A stretch of DNA of 64,000 nt from Spinacia oleracea. Taxonomy: Eukaryota > Streptophyta > Magnoliopsida > Caryophyllales > Amaranthaceae. Both the position numbers and the translations under genes were made by a program. The notes under the pieces were generated by a model. That model did no database searches, was not told the DNA's origin, and worked only from the letters and a program-made list of their open reading frames with translations. Of the stretch, positions 9,693-20,875 are shown in pieces. Within the stretch, counting starts at the first letter, position 1. Every line of letters starts with the position of its first letter. The stretch lies in NCBI RefSeq assembly GCF_020520425.1, contig NC_079492.1, forward strand, positions 57,163,042-57,227,041. The letters are read 5' to 3'.

Positions 9693-10710
9693 TTTTTTCA
9701 TTTATTTTATTTTGTGTAGAATTTTAATTTACATTTTTAGAATCTCAAAGTAGATTTTCAGCATTTCTAGAGAGACAAACTCACCTCCATTGAAGCATCA
9801 AAGTTGTAATTTCCTAAACTCTTCTTCTAATTTCTTGCAATTCAATTCAACTTCTTACTTCTTGCTCTTGTTATGATTGTTGATTGTTCTTTAATTCCTT
9901 AAATTCTTGAATTCTTCTTTGCCTTGACTTTTGTTACTTTGATTCTTAATTCTCTAGTTGATTGTTCAATTAGTTTTTCTACTCTTTGATTCTCTCTTTC
10001 TAATCTTTCAATTTCATGCTTGCTAGTCTAGAATTAATGGATTTCTTGATTTTTAGAATGATTAGTGAGTAGAATTAGGTTAGGGAAAGGGGAGAATATA
10101 GGGGCTTAATTAGGGGAAATTGATGATTGATTGTTGATTGATTAATGTGATTAAATATGATTTGGTGATAGGATATCCATGCTTAATTGAGTGGTAGTTG
10201 CAAATGCTATTCGATTAGATTCAATTGGAAGCATAGGTTAGGTTTGGCAAGAGATTGTGAGCCTATCTTGTGTTAGCAAATAGTTGTGCCTACTATATGC
10301 AAGTTAGTTTAGTCTAGGATTAGGCGAAAGCTCTTCCGTAGACTAGACGCTTAGCGTACCCCATCCGAGAGGTGGCGGGTTTGTCATTTGATGCTATTTG
10401 CCTATTTGCCAAGTCGTTGCATGATCGTCATTGCTAGATAGTTTAGTTCATTTCCCCCCGATTTCCCTAGCCTATCCCCAAGTCCCTAACGTTTCCTTTT
10501 CTTGATTCAACTTCGCATAATTGTTAGTTTTAGTTTCTTAGTGATAATTCAAACCAAATACTTGTTCGAACTAGCTTGACATCTAAACTCGATAACCACC
10601 GTTTCTATGGGACGATCCCTATACTTGTCGCTATAGTTCATATAGCCGGTTTATAAATTTTGTTTGGTGAGGTGTTGATCTTTCAACGACGGAAAAACAC
10701 CTTATCAAAA

Positions 10711-10728
10711 TGGCGCCGTTGCCGGGGA
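10711..10728 (+). other. Primer-binding site, tRNA-Asp type
   Basis: TGGCGCCGTTGCCGGGGA, three bases after the LTR. It matches the primer site reported for plant Athila/Tat-group elements. Confidence 0.85.
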
Positions 10729-10856
10729 GCGGTCGTTGTTATTGAGTTTAAGTTGAGACTATTTTATCATTAGAAAATACAAAAAAAACATTGCATTCTA
10801 GAATTCTTGCTTAGCTTTCTTTTCCTTGGCATTACTCACGGTTTTCTTGAGTTTGT

Positions 10857-12941
10857 ATGCTTTATAGGGGTCGTGCTCGTCAAAGGACCCTCCATCCTCT
10901 TGACCTTGAATTGGAGAGGACACTAAGGAGACTTAGGCGTGTTCGAACAAGATCATCGAGTCACAACCGGTTCGAATCGTTGAGTGTTGGTGAGGAACAA
11001 GAAGAGAGTGAGGAAGCTAGTGAGACTAAGGCGCTCCCGGTTAAGAATTTGGGAATACCGGGGGCATTTGAAGCAACATGCGGTATCCAAGCACCCACAA
11101 CTAGTGCTAACAACTTTGAGATTAAGCCCTCCTTGATCAACTTGGTTCAAAGCCACCCTTTTTGTGGGAAGAGCAGCTAGTCACCTCACGAGCACCTCAA
11201 ACAATTCGAGCACTATTGTGACACAATCAAACACAATGGTGTGACATCGGACTACGTGAGGTTGACTTTGTTTCGTTTCTCTTTACTTGGGCGAGCTAGT
11301 GATTGGCTTGACAAGGAGGTCAAGCCCAACTCACTTCGCACTTGGAACGAGGTGACTAGTGCTTTCTTGAGCAAGTTTTACTCGCATGGAAAGACGGCGA
11401 AATATCGTCACAAAATCCAATCCTTTGAGCAAAGGCGAGACGAGTCACTTTTCGAAGCTTGGGATCGTTTTAAGGAGTACCAAAGGGAATGCCCTCACCA
11501 TGGGATCCCTAAGTGGTTGTTACTTCAAACCTTCTACTTGGGGTTTAGCCCAAGTTCAAAGACAAGTCTAGATGCGGGCGCGGGAGGTCCCATCATGAAG
11601 AAGACCGAAGATCAAATTGAACAGATAATTGAGGACGTGGTCCAAAATTATCAAGCTTGGCACGTTGGTGCAAGGGACTATGATGGCAAGGGAAGGAATG
11701 ATGATGGTAAAGGATCGGTTTATGCTATGGAGCAAGCTAGGATCATTGAGAAGCTTAGCTCGAGGTTGGAGAAACTTGAAAGCACGCCAAGCCAACCGCC
11801 GTCACCATTTGCGGGAAGAGCAACAAGCCAACCACCATCACCATCTACAATTCCATCTCCTTCGGCCACTCTTCTCACTAAGGGGAAGAGCAAGGTTAGT
11901 TCCTATGACACTATGCCTTCGGGCACTTCTTTTTGTGATAATTGCCAAGATTATGGTCACTTCCCCAATGCATGTCCCTTGGTTCATAATGTGTCTTTTG
12001 TGGATTATGGCCCTTCGTACGAAGGTGATTTTGATATGGAGTATACTCATGCCTTGAATGAGAGGTCTAGGAATGATAACCCCAACAATTAAAATTTTGC
12101 TAGGCAACCTAAAGGGCCCCCCATGTATGGTTCCCACCAAGGCTATGGCCAAGGAAGTGGGTATGATAGCCAAAACCGAGGTGGCTATAGAGCACAAGGC
12201 TATCAAAGCCAAGCGCCCTATGGTCAACCTCAAGGTTTTGGCAATCAAGGCCAATACAATCAAGGTAGTTATAATCCCAACCATCAAGGTGGAGGGGGTT
12301 ATAACTACGCTTATGAGCAATTTAGGGGTGCCTCTAGTGGGGGTTATCCTTTGAACTCGGGAGGTCCATATGGTGCGTCTCAATTACCACCTCCCGGATT
12401 CAATGGACCGAGGACCTTTGGCAACCAATATCAATCAAACCTTAGTGGTTATGGCAATGCACCTCCACCACTCCCGCCTCTCAAGTCTAATCTTGAGGCT
12501 CTCATGGAGTCGTTTGTGGGGGCGCAAGTCAAGAAGAATGTTGAGTTTGAGGATGGATTTAAGCAATCCAACACTCACTTGAAGATGATTGAAACCCAAT
12601 TAGCTCAACTTGCTAATACCATTAAGGAACATCATGTGCATGCTAGTCTCCCACCCCAAAGTCAAGTTCCAAAGCAAATGAATGCCATAGTGACAAGGAG
12701 TGGGAGAATTTTAGATGATGTTCCTAGAGCTAATAAGGTTTCTAAGTCCAATGGGAAGGATCAAGAGGGAGTCGTTAAGTCTAGCGACAATGATGTGGTA
12801 GAAGAGGAGCCTCCCATCGATGATATGGGAGATACTCCTATTCCAAAAGAGGCAACTCTTCCACCTCTCCCCACTCCTAAACTTCCCTACCCAAAGATTC
12901 ATAAGGCACAAGTTAGATGTGCAATTCTCAAAATTCCTTGA
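10857..12941 (+). pseudogene. Athila-like gag
   Basis: One continuous frame broken by TAG 11178-11180 and TAA 12090-12092. It encodes a basic N-terminus (RARQRTLHPLDLELE), then the capsid-like region (LTLFRFSLLGRASDWL, TWNEVTSAFLSKFY), a zinc knuckle CDNCQDYGHFPNAC of C-x2-C-x4-H-x4-C form near 11937-11978, and a Gly/Gln/Tyr/Asn-rich stretch (12120-12480) typical of Athila gag. The protein would coat the RNA. A frameshift around 12905-12940 separates it from the protease frame. Both stops fit single base changes. Confidence 0.85.
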
Positions 12942-13980
12942 TGTTCTTCGAAAATTGCATATCACTATCCCCTTTACGGATGCGTTGAAACAAATGCCAA
13001 CCTACTCAAGATTTCTTAAGGAAATCTTGAGTGGGAAGCGAGATTGTGACATAAAGGAGACGGTGAACCTCATCGAAAATTGTAGTGCTATTATTCTTAA
13101 CCAAATGCCACCCAAACTCAAAGACCCGGGTAGTTTTTCTATCCCTTGTGCTATTAAGACGCTTGAAATAAGAAATACTTTGTGTGATTTGGGTGCTAGT
13201 GTAAGTCTAATGCCTTATTCGGTGTATACCAAGCTTGAAGTTGGTGATCTTGTCCCAACCAACATTACATTGCAACTTGCCGACCGTTCGGTCAAATACC
13301 CTATTGGCAAGATTGAGGATGTACCCTTGAGAGTTGGTGGATTTGTGATCCCCGTCAATTTTATGGTCCTAGACATAGATGAGGACGTGCATGTCCCTAT
13401 TATTCTTGGTCTCCCATTTTTGGCCACGGCGGGGGCCATTATTGATGTCAAGCAAGGTAAAATTACTTTGGAAGTTGGGAAGGAAAGTTTGTTTTTTGAC
13501 TTGAACAAGGCCATGAGTTATCCTAGTTCTACTAATGAGAAATGTTTCTTGGTCGACTCTTTTGATCCCTTAGTGTATGACATGCATGATCACTTTCTCA
13601 CTACTAACGATTCACTTGAGTGTGCTCTTTTGAATAGAGAAATCTTAGGTGATTTAGGGGTTGAAGGAGCCAACTACACGGAACTATTGGATTCTACCTC
13701 ACCTTGTGCTCAATCGGAGCAATGCTTGATTGTGCTTGATCAAAATGAAGCTTCGGATAATAATGAATGCCGAATTGGTAAGGAAGCTCCTAAGGTAGAG
13801 CTAAAACCTCTACCTTCGAGCTTAAGGTACATCTTTCTCGGTCCAAATTCTTCTTACCCCGTTATTATAAACTCTTCTTTGGACGACGAGCAAGTGCTCA
13901 AGCTCACTAATGTTTTGAAACGTCATCAAAGGGATTTGGGCTACACCCCCAACACTTTGCATTCATCATATCGAGCTTGA
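12942..13980 (+). pseudogene. Athila-like protease region
   Basis: Frame open from about 12820 to 13980. It holds the retropepsin core LCDLGASVSLMPYSV, where DLGAS replaces the common DTGAS (usual in Athila), followed by IILGLPFLATAGAIID, the second conserved part of the fold. It would cleave the polyprotein. The frame is lost at 13978, and the RT frame starts in another register, so a second frameshift lies near 13960. Confidence 0.85.
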
Positions 13981-15219
13981 GGACGATGCCGTCCCACATC
14001 GTGAAAGGCAAAGAAAACTTAATCCACCTATGGGAGAGGTGGTTAAGAAGGAAATCATGAAAATTTTGGCGGCCGGGATTATCTATCCTATTTCAAATAG
14101 TCGATGGATATCCACGGTCCATGTTGTCCCCAAGAAGGGTGGGATTACGGTAGTGAAGAATGCACATGGAGAGCTCATTTCCACCCGGACCGTAACCGGG
14201 TGGCGCATGTGTATCGACTATCGCCAACTCAATCTTTCTACAAAAAAAACCACTTTCCTTTACCATTTATTGATCAAATGCTTAAACTGCTAACCAAACA
14301 CAAGTATTTTAGCTTTCTTGATGGGTATTCCGGGTTTTTCCAAATTCCCATAAACCCGGAAGACCAAGAGAAAACTACATTTACTTGCCCTTATGGGACA
14401 TTTGCCTATAGGAGGGTGCCTTTCGGGCTTTGCAATGCCCCCGGGACGTTCCAAAGGTGCATGATGAGTATCTTTGGTGACATGCTCGAGGAAGAAATTG
14501 AAGTGTTCATGGACGACTTCTCGGTGGGGGGTGCTTGTTATGACGAGTGCCTCATCAATCTTGGAAAGTGTCTTGAGAGGTGTGAAAAGGTTAACATGGT
14601 TTTCAATTGGGAAAAATGCCACTTCATGGTGGAGGAAGGAATTGTTCTAGGGCACAAGGTCTCTCACCATGGTATAGAGGTAGATAGAGCGAAAATCGAA
14701 GTCATAGAGAAGTTGCCTCCCCCGGTGAATGTTAAGGGGATCCGGTTCTTTCTTGGGCATGCCGGATTCTATAGGAGGTTCATTAAAGACTTTCGATTGA
14801 TTACTCAGCCTCTCACAAACCTTCTCCAAAAGGAATGTGACTTTCACTTTGATGCCGCGTGTCTCAAGGCCTTCAACACAATCAAGGGTGCCCTTATTTC
14901 TACTCCTATAGTTCAAGCTCCGGATTGGTCTCTTCCTTTCGAGTTGATGTGTGACGCAAGTGATTTCTCGGTTGGGGGAGTCCTTGGTCAACGAAAAGAC
15001 AAAAAGCTTCATGTGATCTATTATATGTCTAAGACTCTTAATCAAGCACAAGCCAACTACACCACGACCGAGAAGGAATTTCTCTCCATTGTGCATGCCT
15101 TTGAAAAGTGTAGGACCTATTTGGTAGGGTCAAAGACAATTGTGTACACGGATCATGCGGCTATTCGATATCTTATGGCGAAAAAAGAGGCCAAACCGAG
15201 ACTCATTCGTTGGGTACTC
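13981..15219 (+). pseudogene. Athila-like reverse transcriptase and RNase H (5' part)
   Basis: RT begins in one frame (MGEVVKKEIMKIL..., [11 protein letters not shown]) and shifts near the A-run at 14240 into the frame that carries [27 protein letters not shown] and the catalytic FMDDFSV. The connection and RNase H follow ([35 protein letters not shown]) and the frame is cut at RWVL by copia-5. One frameshift therefore disables RT even without the insertion. Motif spelling agrees with the Athila lineage. Confidence 0.9.
15215..15219. repeat. Copia-5 target-site duplication TACTC, left
   Basis: Identical to 39038-39042 on the far side of the element. It sits inside the Athila RNase H codons; removing copia-5 and one copy lets the Athila frame resume. 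Confidence 0.9.
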
Positions 15220-16583
15220 TGAAGGAAATAATGCCCTTGGTCCAAGTATGCATTTAATGTTAAGTCTAATAAATGCGGTTCAGTATTAATTAACAAGTTA
15301 ATAATTCAGTGAGATCAAGTGAGCTGAATGCCTAGCTAGAGGCCGCTTCAGTTCTAGTGGAATTAATGATATTAATCCACAGCTTAATCTTGACTGAACC
15401 CGTAGGGTCACACAAATAGTACGTAAACGGATCAAGTATTTAATGGAATTAAATACTCCATCTATGGATATTCGGAATCGACGGATCTTGGTTTCAGTGG
15501 GAGCTGAGATCGTCAAAGGCAAGAAATGAATACTCCGGAAACGGAAATATGGATCGTATCGGAAATATAAATATTATCCAAGTCGTAGATGTTGCCGGAA
15601 ACGGAAACATGGTACGTATCGGAAAATATTATCGGAAATGGAAATATTGCCGGAATCGGAAATATTGCCGGAAACGGAAATATTGTCAGAATCGGAAATA
15701 TTATCGGAATCGGAAAATAATTCCGGAAACGGAAATATTAAATATTTGTTCGAAACGGAAATTAATTCCGGAATCGAAAATATTAAATATTGTTCGTATC
15801 AGAAATGAATTCCAAAATCGGGAATTTAATCGGAAGCGCGTCGTACGAATTAGCATCGGACGAGACTTGCTAGACGAAGGCCCAGCACGAAGCCAGGCCT
15901 ACGCCCAGCAAGCCCAAGCGCCCAAACACACGCTGCCAAGCCACGCCAGGCCCATCAAATGGCCTTGGCGCGCGCGCGGAGTTGTGACATGGGCTGCGAC
16001 GAGTGGGTTGGCGCTGTGCGTGGGCCGTAAGGCCTGCGTGCGGTGCTAGCGTATGACTCGAAGTGTGTTACTCGAATCCTAAGGCTACCGGGATTCGTCA
16101 TATGATTAAATCTAATCCTAAAAGATTTAGTTTATTTAATTAGAGTCCTAGTAGGATTATAATTAAATAAATTAGTATCCTAATAGGATTCCAAGTCCTT
16201 TTCCATAACTCTATAAATAGGTGCCTAGGGTCACAATTTATAAGACACAATTTCAAGTATTCAAACAATAAAAAGCTAAGATTTTTAAGTAGAAAAATCA
16301 GCCTTATTTTTGCCCTATAAGCCGAAAATATATAGTACCTTAAGGGCGATTATAGTTGGTCAATTTTCAGGCGGATCCGGATGTGTTGTGGACTATCTAC
16401 GGAGGGACGACACTTGGAGTCCTAAAGACTTGCTCTTGTTCGGTTCGGGCGCAGCTAGGGAGGGCACGCTACAAAGTGTATGCATCTGAATTATGCTAAA
16501 TGATTATGTGTACATAATATGTTTCCTGGCTTTATGGTTTTTCCGCATGATTTATGTTTATTCATATGTATCATAACCTAACA
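15220..16583 (+). repeat. Copia-5 5' LTR
   Basis: TGAAGGAAATAATGCCC to CATAACCTAACA, 1364 bp. It differs from its partner at 37685-39037 by many substitutions and several indels: the partner lacks about 40 bp around 15435-15476, and this copy lacks a GATATTGCCGGAAACG segment. The insertion is much older than copia-1 or copia-3. Confidence 0.9.
16212..16219 (+). promoter_or_regulatory. Copia-5 LTR TATA box
   Basis: TATAAATA in CTCTATAAATAGGTGCC. The same element is found at 38666 in the 3' LTR and, inverted, in the minus-strand copies, so it marks the family's promoter. Confidence 0.6.
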
Positions 16584-16584
16584 G

Positions 16585-16596
16585 TGGTATCAGAGC
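16585..16596 (+). other. Primer-binding site, initiator-Met tRNA type
   Basis: TGGTATCAGAGC, one base after the LTR. This is the canonical plant copia primer site, complementary to the 3' end of initiator tRNA-Met. Confidence 0.9.
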
Positions 16597-19478
16597 CTCT
16601 TATTATTTTCATAATCTAAATTGCATGTACATGGTTAAATTTTACAAATTTGCAAGGAATTAAAGGGGTGGTTAGTTTTCGTAATTAATTGCAAATTGCG
16701 TTTATTTAATTATATGTACGCAGGTTTTCGGCAGAATATTCGTTACTCAACCAAATGGAGTGATTTTTGTGTCAATTTCGCATGTAAAAGGCATTCTAAA
16801 ATTTTGACAAAAATATGTATTTTTCGGCCGAACCCAGAAATCCCGAATTCGAAGCCTAACTATGTCTTTTTGGAGGGACTTGGGTGCACGATGGGACTTG
16901 GGCGCAAGCTCAAGTGATCGTCATGTTACGATTAAGTCGTTTTGAATTTTAATTTTGAAATTTTCAGTTCGGAAATAATTTCAATTAATTTTAAAATTAA
17001 TAATTTAAATTGTTTTCTTGGATTATAATTTTGAATATTATAATTATTATAAATTTTAATTTATACTAATTATTTTACTAAAATTAAACCTTGAATTAAT
17101 TTAAATTCATTTAATTCAACTGAAAAATAAATTAAATAAATGGATTCGATTATAATTTTATATGAGCTTTAAATTTTAATTAAATTTGAATGTTTCCAGT
17201 TTGACTAGAAATACATTTTTATGTTTAAAATTAGTAAAGCATATAAAGTTATTGGTTTAAGTGGGAGAAATTTTAGTCATAAACTCTTGATTAGGCCTAC
17301 AAATCCTTTAAGGTTAAACAACTTGATTAGAATTAATAAGGACTGAATAATTGGTAGATTATTGGTGCCCTTGATTAATTGCTGCAAATATTATGTGATG
17401 CATAACGTGTTTTACTAACCAGCTATGTGGGCCATTCATGATAATGAATGGGTGAATGGTATATATTGTATATGTACTGTTATGCAGGTTATGAAGTGAC
17501 TAGTATGGCCCAAATAGGATAGAAAATATGGTATGCGTACTATTAATTTGAATGTAATTGGTCTAATGCACCAAAATTTGTTTTTCAATTCAAATATGGT
17601 CTGCGTACCATCAAATAGTTGTAATTAGTTTAATTATAGCTTATCCTGTTTGAAGAAAATGGCGCCTCCCACGGTGAAATTCAAGACGGAGTTTCCAATC
17701 CATTTTCAAGACGGACTTTGAAGTTGAAGCTTCAAGATGAAGTCGGGCCATACTAGATCACACTTATCTTATGCATGCTTTAAGTTATTTATTGCTTTTA
17801 AATATGTCTTGAATATGCATGAAATTGTGGCTTGATTATGTTGCATGATTAAGGATTTTAGTTCACTTAAAATCTAACCAACATAGTAAGAGCCTTAAGT
17901 TCCAAACTTAAAAATTGAGTTAAAAGGTGCCATGCCAAAATAACACTTACTTGGATAACCTTTACATCAATCTAGTAATAGTTTTACGCTCAACGAGGTG
18001 TTACTTATTGATCCTAAAGGGGTATGGTACACAAATAATTGTGAGTACATGTTAGTTTTGGTGAAACTCAACGATATAAGTAAGGAGTCCTTTTATGTCG
18101 TGGCAAATTCGATAGGTTTACCTAATAAGTTCTTAGACGTACCTATCAACCAAGAGTAGTTTCTAGACTATTAGCAAAAGGCTTTTGCTTACCTAAAAGA
18201 TTTTAGAATTGAGTCAAAATACATAATGTGCTTAATTCTTCAATGGTTTTTAGAGTCTTGGAATCATTTTATTCACACCTGCCGGAACAATGAATTCGAA
18301 TAAAATGACAATGACTTGTTTAAATTGCATGATTGCTTTAATTTTCAAGTTATTACTCATGATAAATGTTTAGACTTTGCATGCTTCAATATATGTTTTA
18401 ATTAATGTTTATAATTATATATCTTGCACTGCAGTAAATCCTTTTAGAAAGGTAACAGTAAGTTTCCTCGATTGGTAGTGAATCCAAGAACGATTCACGG
18501 AAATGAGAGAAAATGAGCAATATAAAATGTACGTTTCTTTTAGCGACTTTTATGGTTGTTTTCGAGTATCAAAGTCGAATGGCAAACCGATTGGTGCTTG
18601 TGAATTCAAAATACACTGTAGTTTTGAGATCATAAAGCATTGAGTTTAAACGCTCGGCTTTACCAATGGTTAACAACCTAAAATTTTTTTCCATATAATT
18701 CTCGAATGAGTCTAGACCCTAGGCATTCGAATAGATCGAGGCTTAGAGAACTTTAGAAGCTTCTGGTATGATCATCTAGTTGAAACAAAAATATTCAACA
18801 TAAATGGTAAGAACTTTGTTGGAATGACATTGGACATGTCTAAACAAAGTATAAAAATCAACACTAAATAATTCAATTCTTAAGACTATAAGAAGGGGTA
18901 CAAGAAATAGGAAAACAAAGGAACAAATGAAAGGAATTTACAATTCCGTTTCTACCTATAAGTTTATGTCTAAAGAAAAGTGACCTAGCAATCAAACTTC
19001 CTTGGTATCATATACCGCTTGAGGTTCTTACTTCGGTAATAACTCAAATAATGGAAGCTAGGCTACACTAATGGCCTACAAGTGGGAAATGAAGCATGGC
19101 AATGCTACATTAGTTGTAGGGTCATCTAGTATGTTTTAAGTCCTTTCAAGGCTGGAACTTAATGGCTATTTTGTTCCATAATCAGCATACCTAAATTTCT
19201 GCTTCAAACACAGAAAGACTCGCATTCAAGAAAAACAAAAACAATGTTTGTTTGTTTGTTTGAATGAAATGGTCATTTACGAGTTGAGTCAATATGCTTG
19301 ATTAAAACAAACAAATCTTTAACAATAAAGAACTTTACTAGGTTCAAATCAACCCCTTGATTTGAGTTCCACTAATCTTTGGTATTGTTGCTTAGACCAT
19401 GTCAACAAGTTAACATTCAAAAGCTCTATTTTATGGACTTTTGAAAGTTGATTGATTTCTAGATCAATTCAAGACAAG

Positions 19479-19481
19479 CTA
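19479..19481. repeat. CACTA-1 target-site duplication CTA, left
   Basis: CTA is repeated at 33937-33939 right after the other terminus; 3-bp duplications are the rule for CACTA elements. Confidence 0.8.
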
Positions 19482-19494
19482 CACTACTACAAAA

Positions 19495-19870
19495 ATTGGT
19501 AAAGAGACCCTTTCAAATATGCCAAAGAGACCTTCTCTGGACAGGTCTCTATCTCACAGGTCTCTTTGATAAAGAGACCCCCTCATTAGAGGGGATCTCT
19601 TATTAAGAAAGAAAAGACCGACCCTTTATTAGAGAAAGGGGCTCTGTTTTCCTAGTGACTCAAAAAATAATTTAATAGCGGAAGAGACCCACCATTAGAG
19701 AAATGAGGTCTCTTTGATAAATAGAGTAGACCCATTGTTAAAGAAATGGGGTCTCTTTGTTAAAAAATTCAGACCCAATATTGAAGACAGGGGGGTCTCT
19801 TTGACATTTTAACATTTTTTTATTATGAAAAAGGAGAGACCTATTATTATAGATGACGGGTCTCTTTTCA
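19495..19870. repeat. CACTA-1 left subterminal AGAGACC/GGTCTCT array
   Basis: At least fifteen copies of AGAGACC or GGTCTCT(TT) in both orientations. Matching motifs fill 33690-33915 next to the other end. Such subterminal repeats are the transposase-binding sites in CACTA elements. Confidence 0.85.
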
Positions 19871-20149
19871 GCTATATTTTAAATAAAAAAAAACTGTAGC
19901 ATAAACACCAAAAGAAAAACGTCAAAAACAAAATTATCATAATATTTAGTATCATATACAATGCTTAACAACAAAAATTTAGAACTAAATACATATGCAA
20001 TTAAGTTTTGCTGGAACATTAAATGGAATTAAGCCATTTCATACTACCACCTATATTTTTCCTAAGTTGTGTCTTTATGATTTGTGAAAGATCACCCAAA
20101 GCATGATTCTAACGTAACATGCTCCAACATTCGTATCTAATCCACAATC

Positions 20150-20210
20150 ACGCCCTTGAATTCATCAATATTAGTTTGCGGAGTAGGCACCGGGAGCTCG
20201 AAGAAATAAC
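20150..20210 (-). pseudogene. Candidate last exon inside CACTA-1, family unknown
   Basis: On the minus strand a pyrimidine-rich tract and TTTCTTCGAG precede a frame encoding LPVPTPQTNIDEFKGVIVD and a stop at about 20139-20141. AT-rich, 3'-UTR-like sequence follows. It is on the same strand as the HAKAI-like exon and the first exon at 33291. The evidence is splice context and a short open frame only. Confidence 0.3.
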
Positions 20211-20816
20211 TACAAGACAACTAAAGCAAGTGAGAGAGAGTCCACGGATCACAACTTTACAAGTCATAAACATAAAGCATAAGATCACTAATTCACAAGC
20301 CAAAGTTGTGAAGAACAACATGAAGAAACTCCAGTTAAAAAAGCAGAACAAGACAAGCTGATAAGCACAAGATTGTAGAACTATTTTCGTGATTTAGTGA
20401 ATGACATAAATATATTAGCATTACTACCATTTATTACCACCTACTGTATAAGCCACTAAAGAGTTGAAGAATGCAGCAACTCTTCACATTCGTAAATGGC
20501 ATTAGCATAAAATAAATATTAACATACTATATGGGGATGGTATCCGCATCAGGGCTTAAGATAGCTATAAGCCTATAAGGTAATTGTTGCCCATGCTTTA
20601 TGTAACCAATTTCACTCAATCTTACGATTAAGGGCTTAGGACAGTTCATCAACATCATACCAAAGGTTAATTGAAAACTACAAGCCCCGTTTGGACGTAT
20701 TGAACTGCTTTCATAAACTATGAAACATCATTCAGTAGTAACTAACATTTATGGAATACGCCATATATCTAAAAGGAAAAATCCCAGCCAGAATTTCAAA
20801 AGCTATAAGCACTTAC

Positions 20817-20875
20817 AGATAGCAAATAGAATCACTCCTCGCGCAATTAAGACAGTAGGCATGCTCGCATGGACT
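20817..20875 (-). pseudogene. Captured HAKAI-like RING-finger exon
   Basis: A 59-nt exon on the minus strand, bounded by a strong acceptor (TTTTTGCAG, or two bases further in) and a strong donor (GTAAGT). It reads CEHAYCLNCARSDSICYL, which is the central RING segment of plant HAKAI, the E3 ubiquitin ligase associated with the m6A methyltransferase complex. The C-x-H-x2-C-x2-C ligands and the first Cys of the last pair are present. The neighbouring HAKAI exons (upstream RCDFPI-type region, downstream DERIQKIQ-type region) were not found nearby, so only a fragment with some intron was captured. The splice sites and the frame are undamaged. It could also be a diverged HAKAI paralogue. Confidence 0.8.

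Larger units (their letters stand above)
9027..10707 (+). repeat. Athila-like 5' LTR
   Basis: About 1.68 kb, from TGATGAGCG to ...CCTTATCA, followed 3 bp later by the primer site. It contains a terminal palindrome, an array of CGACCG-type motifs, a TATA box at 9684 and a T-rich transcribed part. The start could be 9025 (TGTGATG) because TG is shared with the copia-4 flank. Confidence 0.8.
9027..15219 (+). mobile_element. Athila-like Ty3/gypsy element, 5' part
   Basis: Contains a 5' LTR (9027-10707), an Asp-tRNA-type primer site, gag, protease, RT and the first part of RNase H on the plus strand. The LTR start TGATGAGCG and primer site TGGCGCCGTTGCCGGGGA are typical of plant Athila/Tat elements, as are the DLGAS protease and FMDDFSV RT motifs. 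The element is split at 15219 by copia-5 and continues at 39038. Coding frames carry several stops and frameshifts, so the copy is dead. Its 3' LTR is not in the window. Confidence 0.9.
15220..19481 (+). mobile_element. Copia-5 (old, plus strand), 5' part
   Basis: LTR, canonical primer site and about 2.9 kb of internal sequence up to the CACTA insertion. The leader (16597-18310) aligns in short blocks with the leader of copia-1 (for example ATGGCGCCTCCCACGG near 17659 against the inverted GTGGGAGGCACCATTTTC near 29661) but lacks the roughly 0.9-kb GC-rich/AT-rich block found there. From 18310 no gag of the young family is recognisable; the sequence is too decayed for an open frame. Confidence 0.85.

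Noticed and set aside
16585..16596. tRNA gene fragment
   Set aside because: It is the primer-binding site of a retrotransposon; no cloverleaf surrounds it. The same holds for 10711-10728 and 41906-41923.
20119..20361. Plus-strand 80-codon frame in CACTA-1
   Set aside because: Low-complexity Lys/Gln-rich end, no domain, and antisense to the gene-like pieces of the element.
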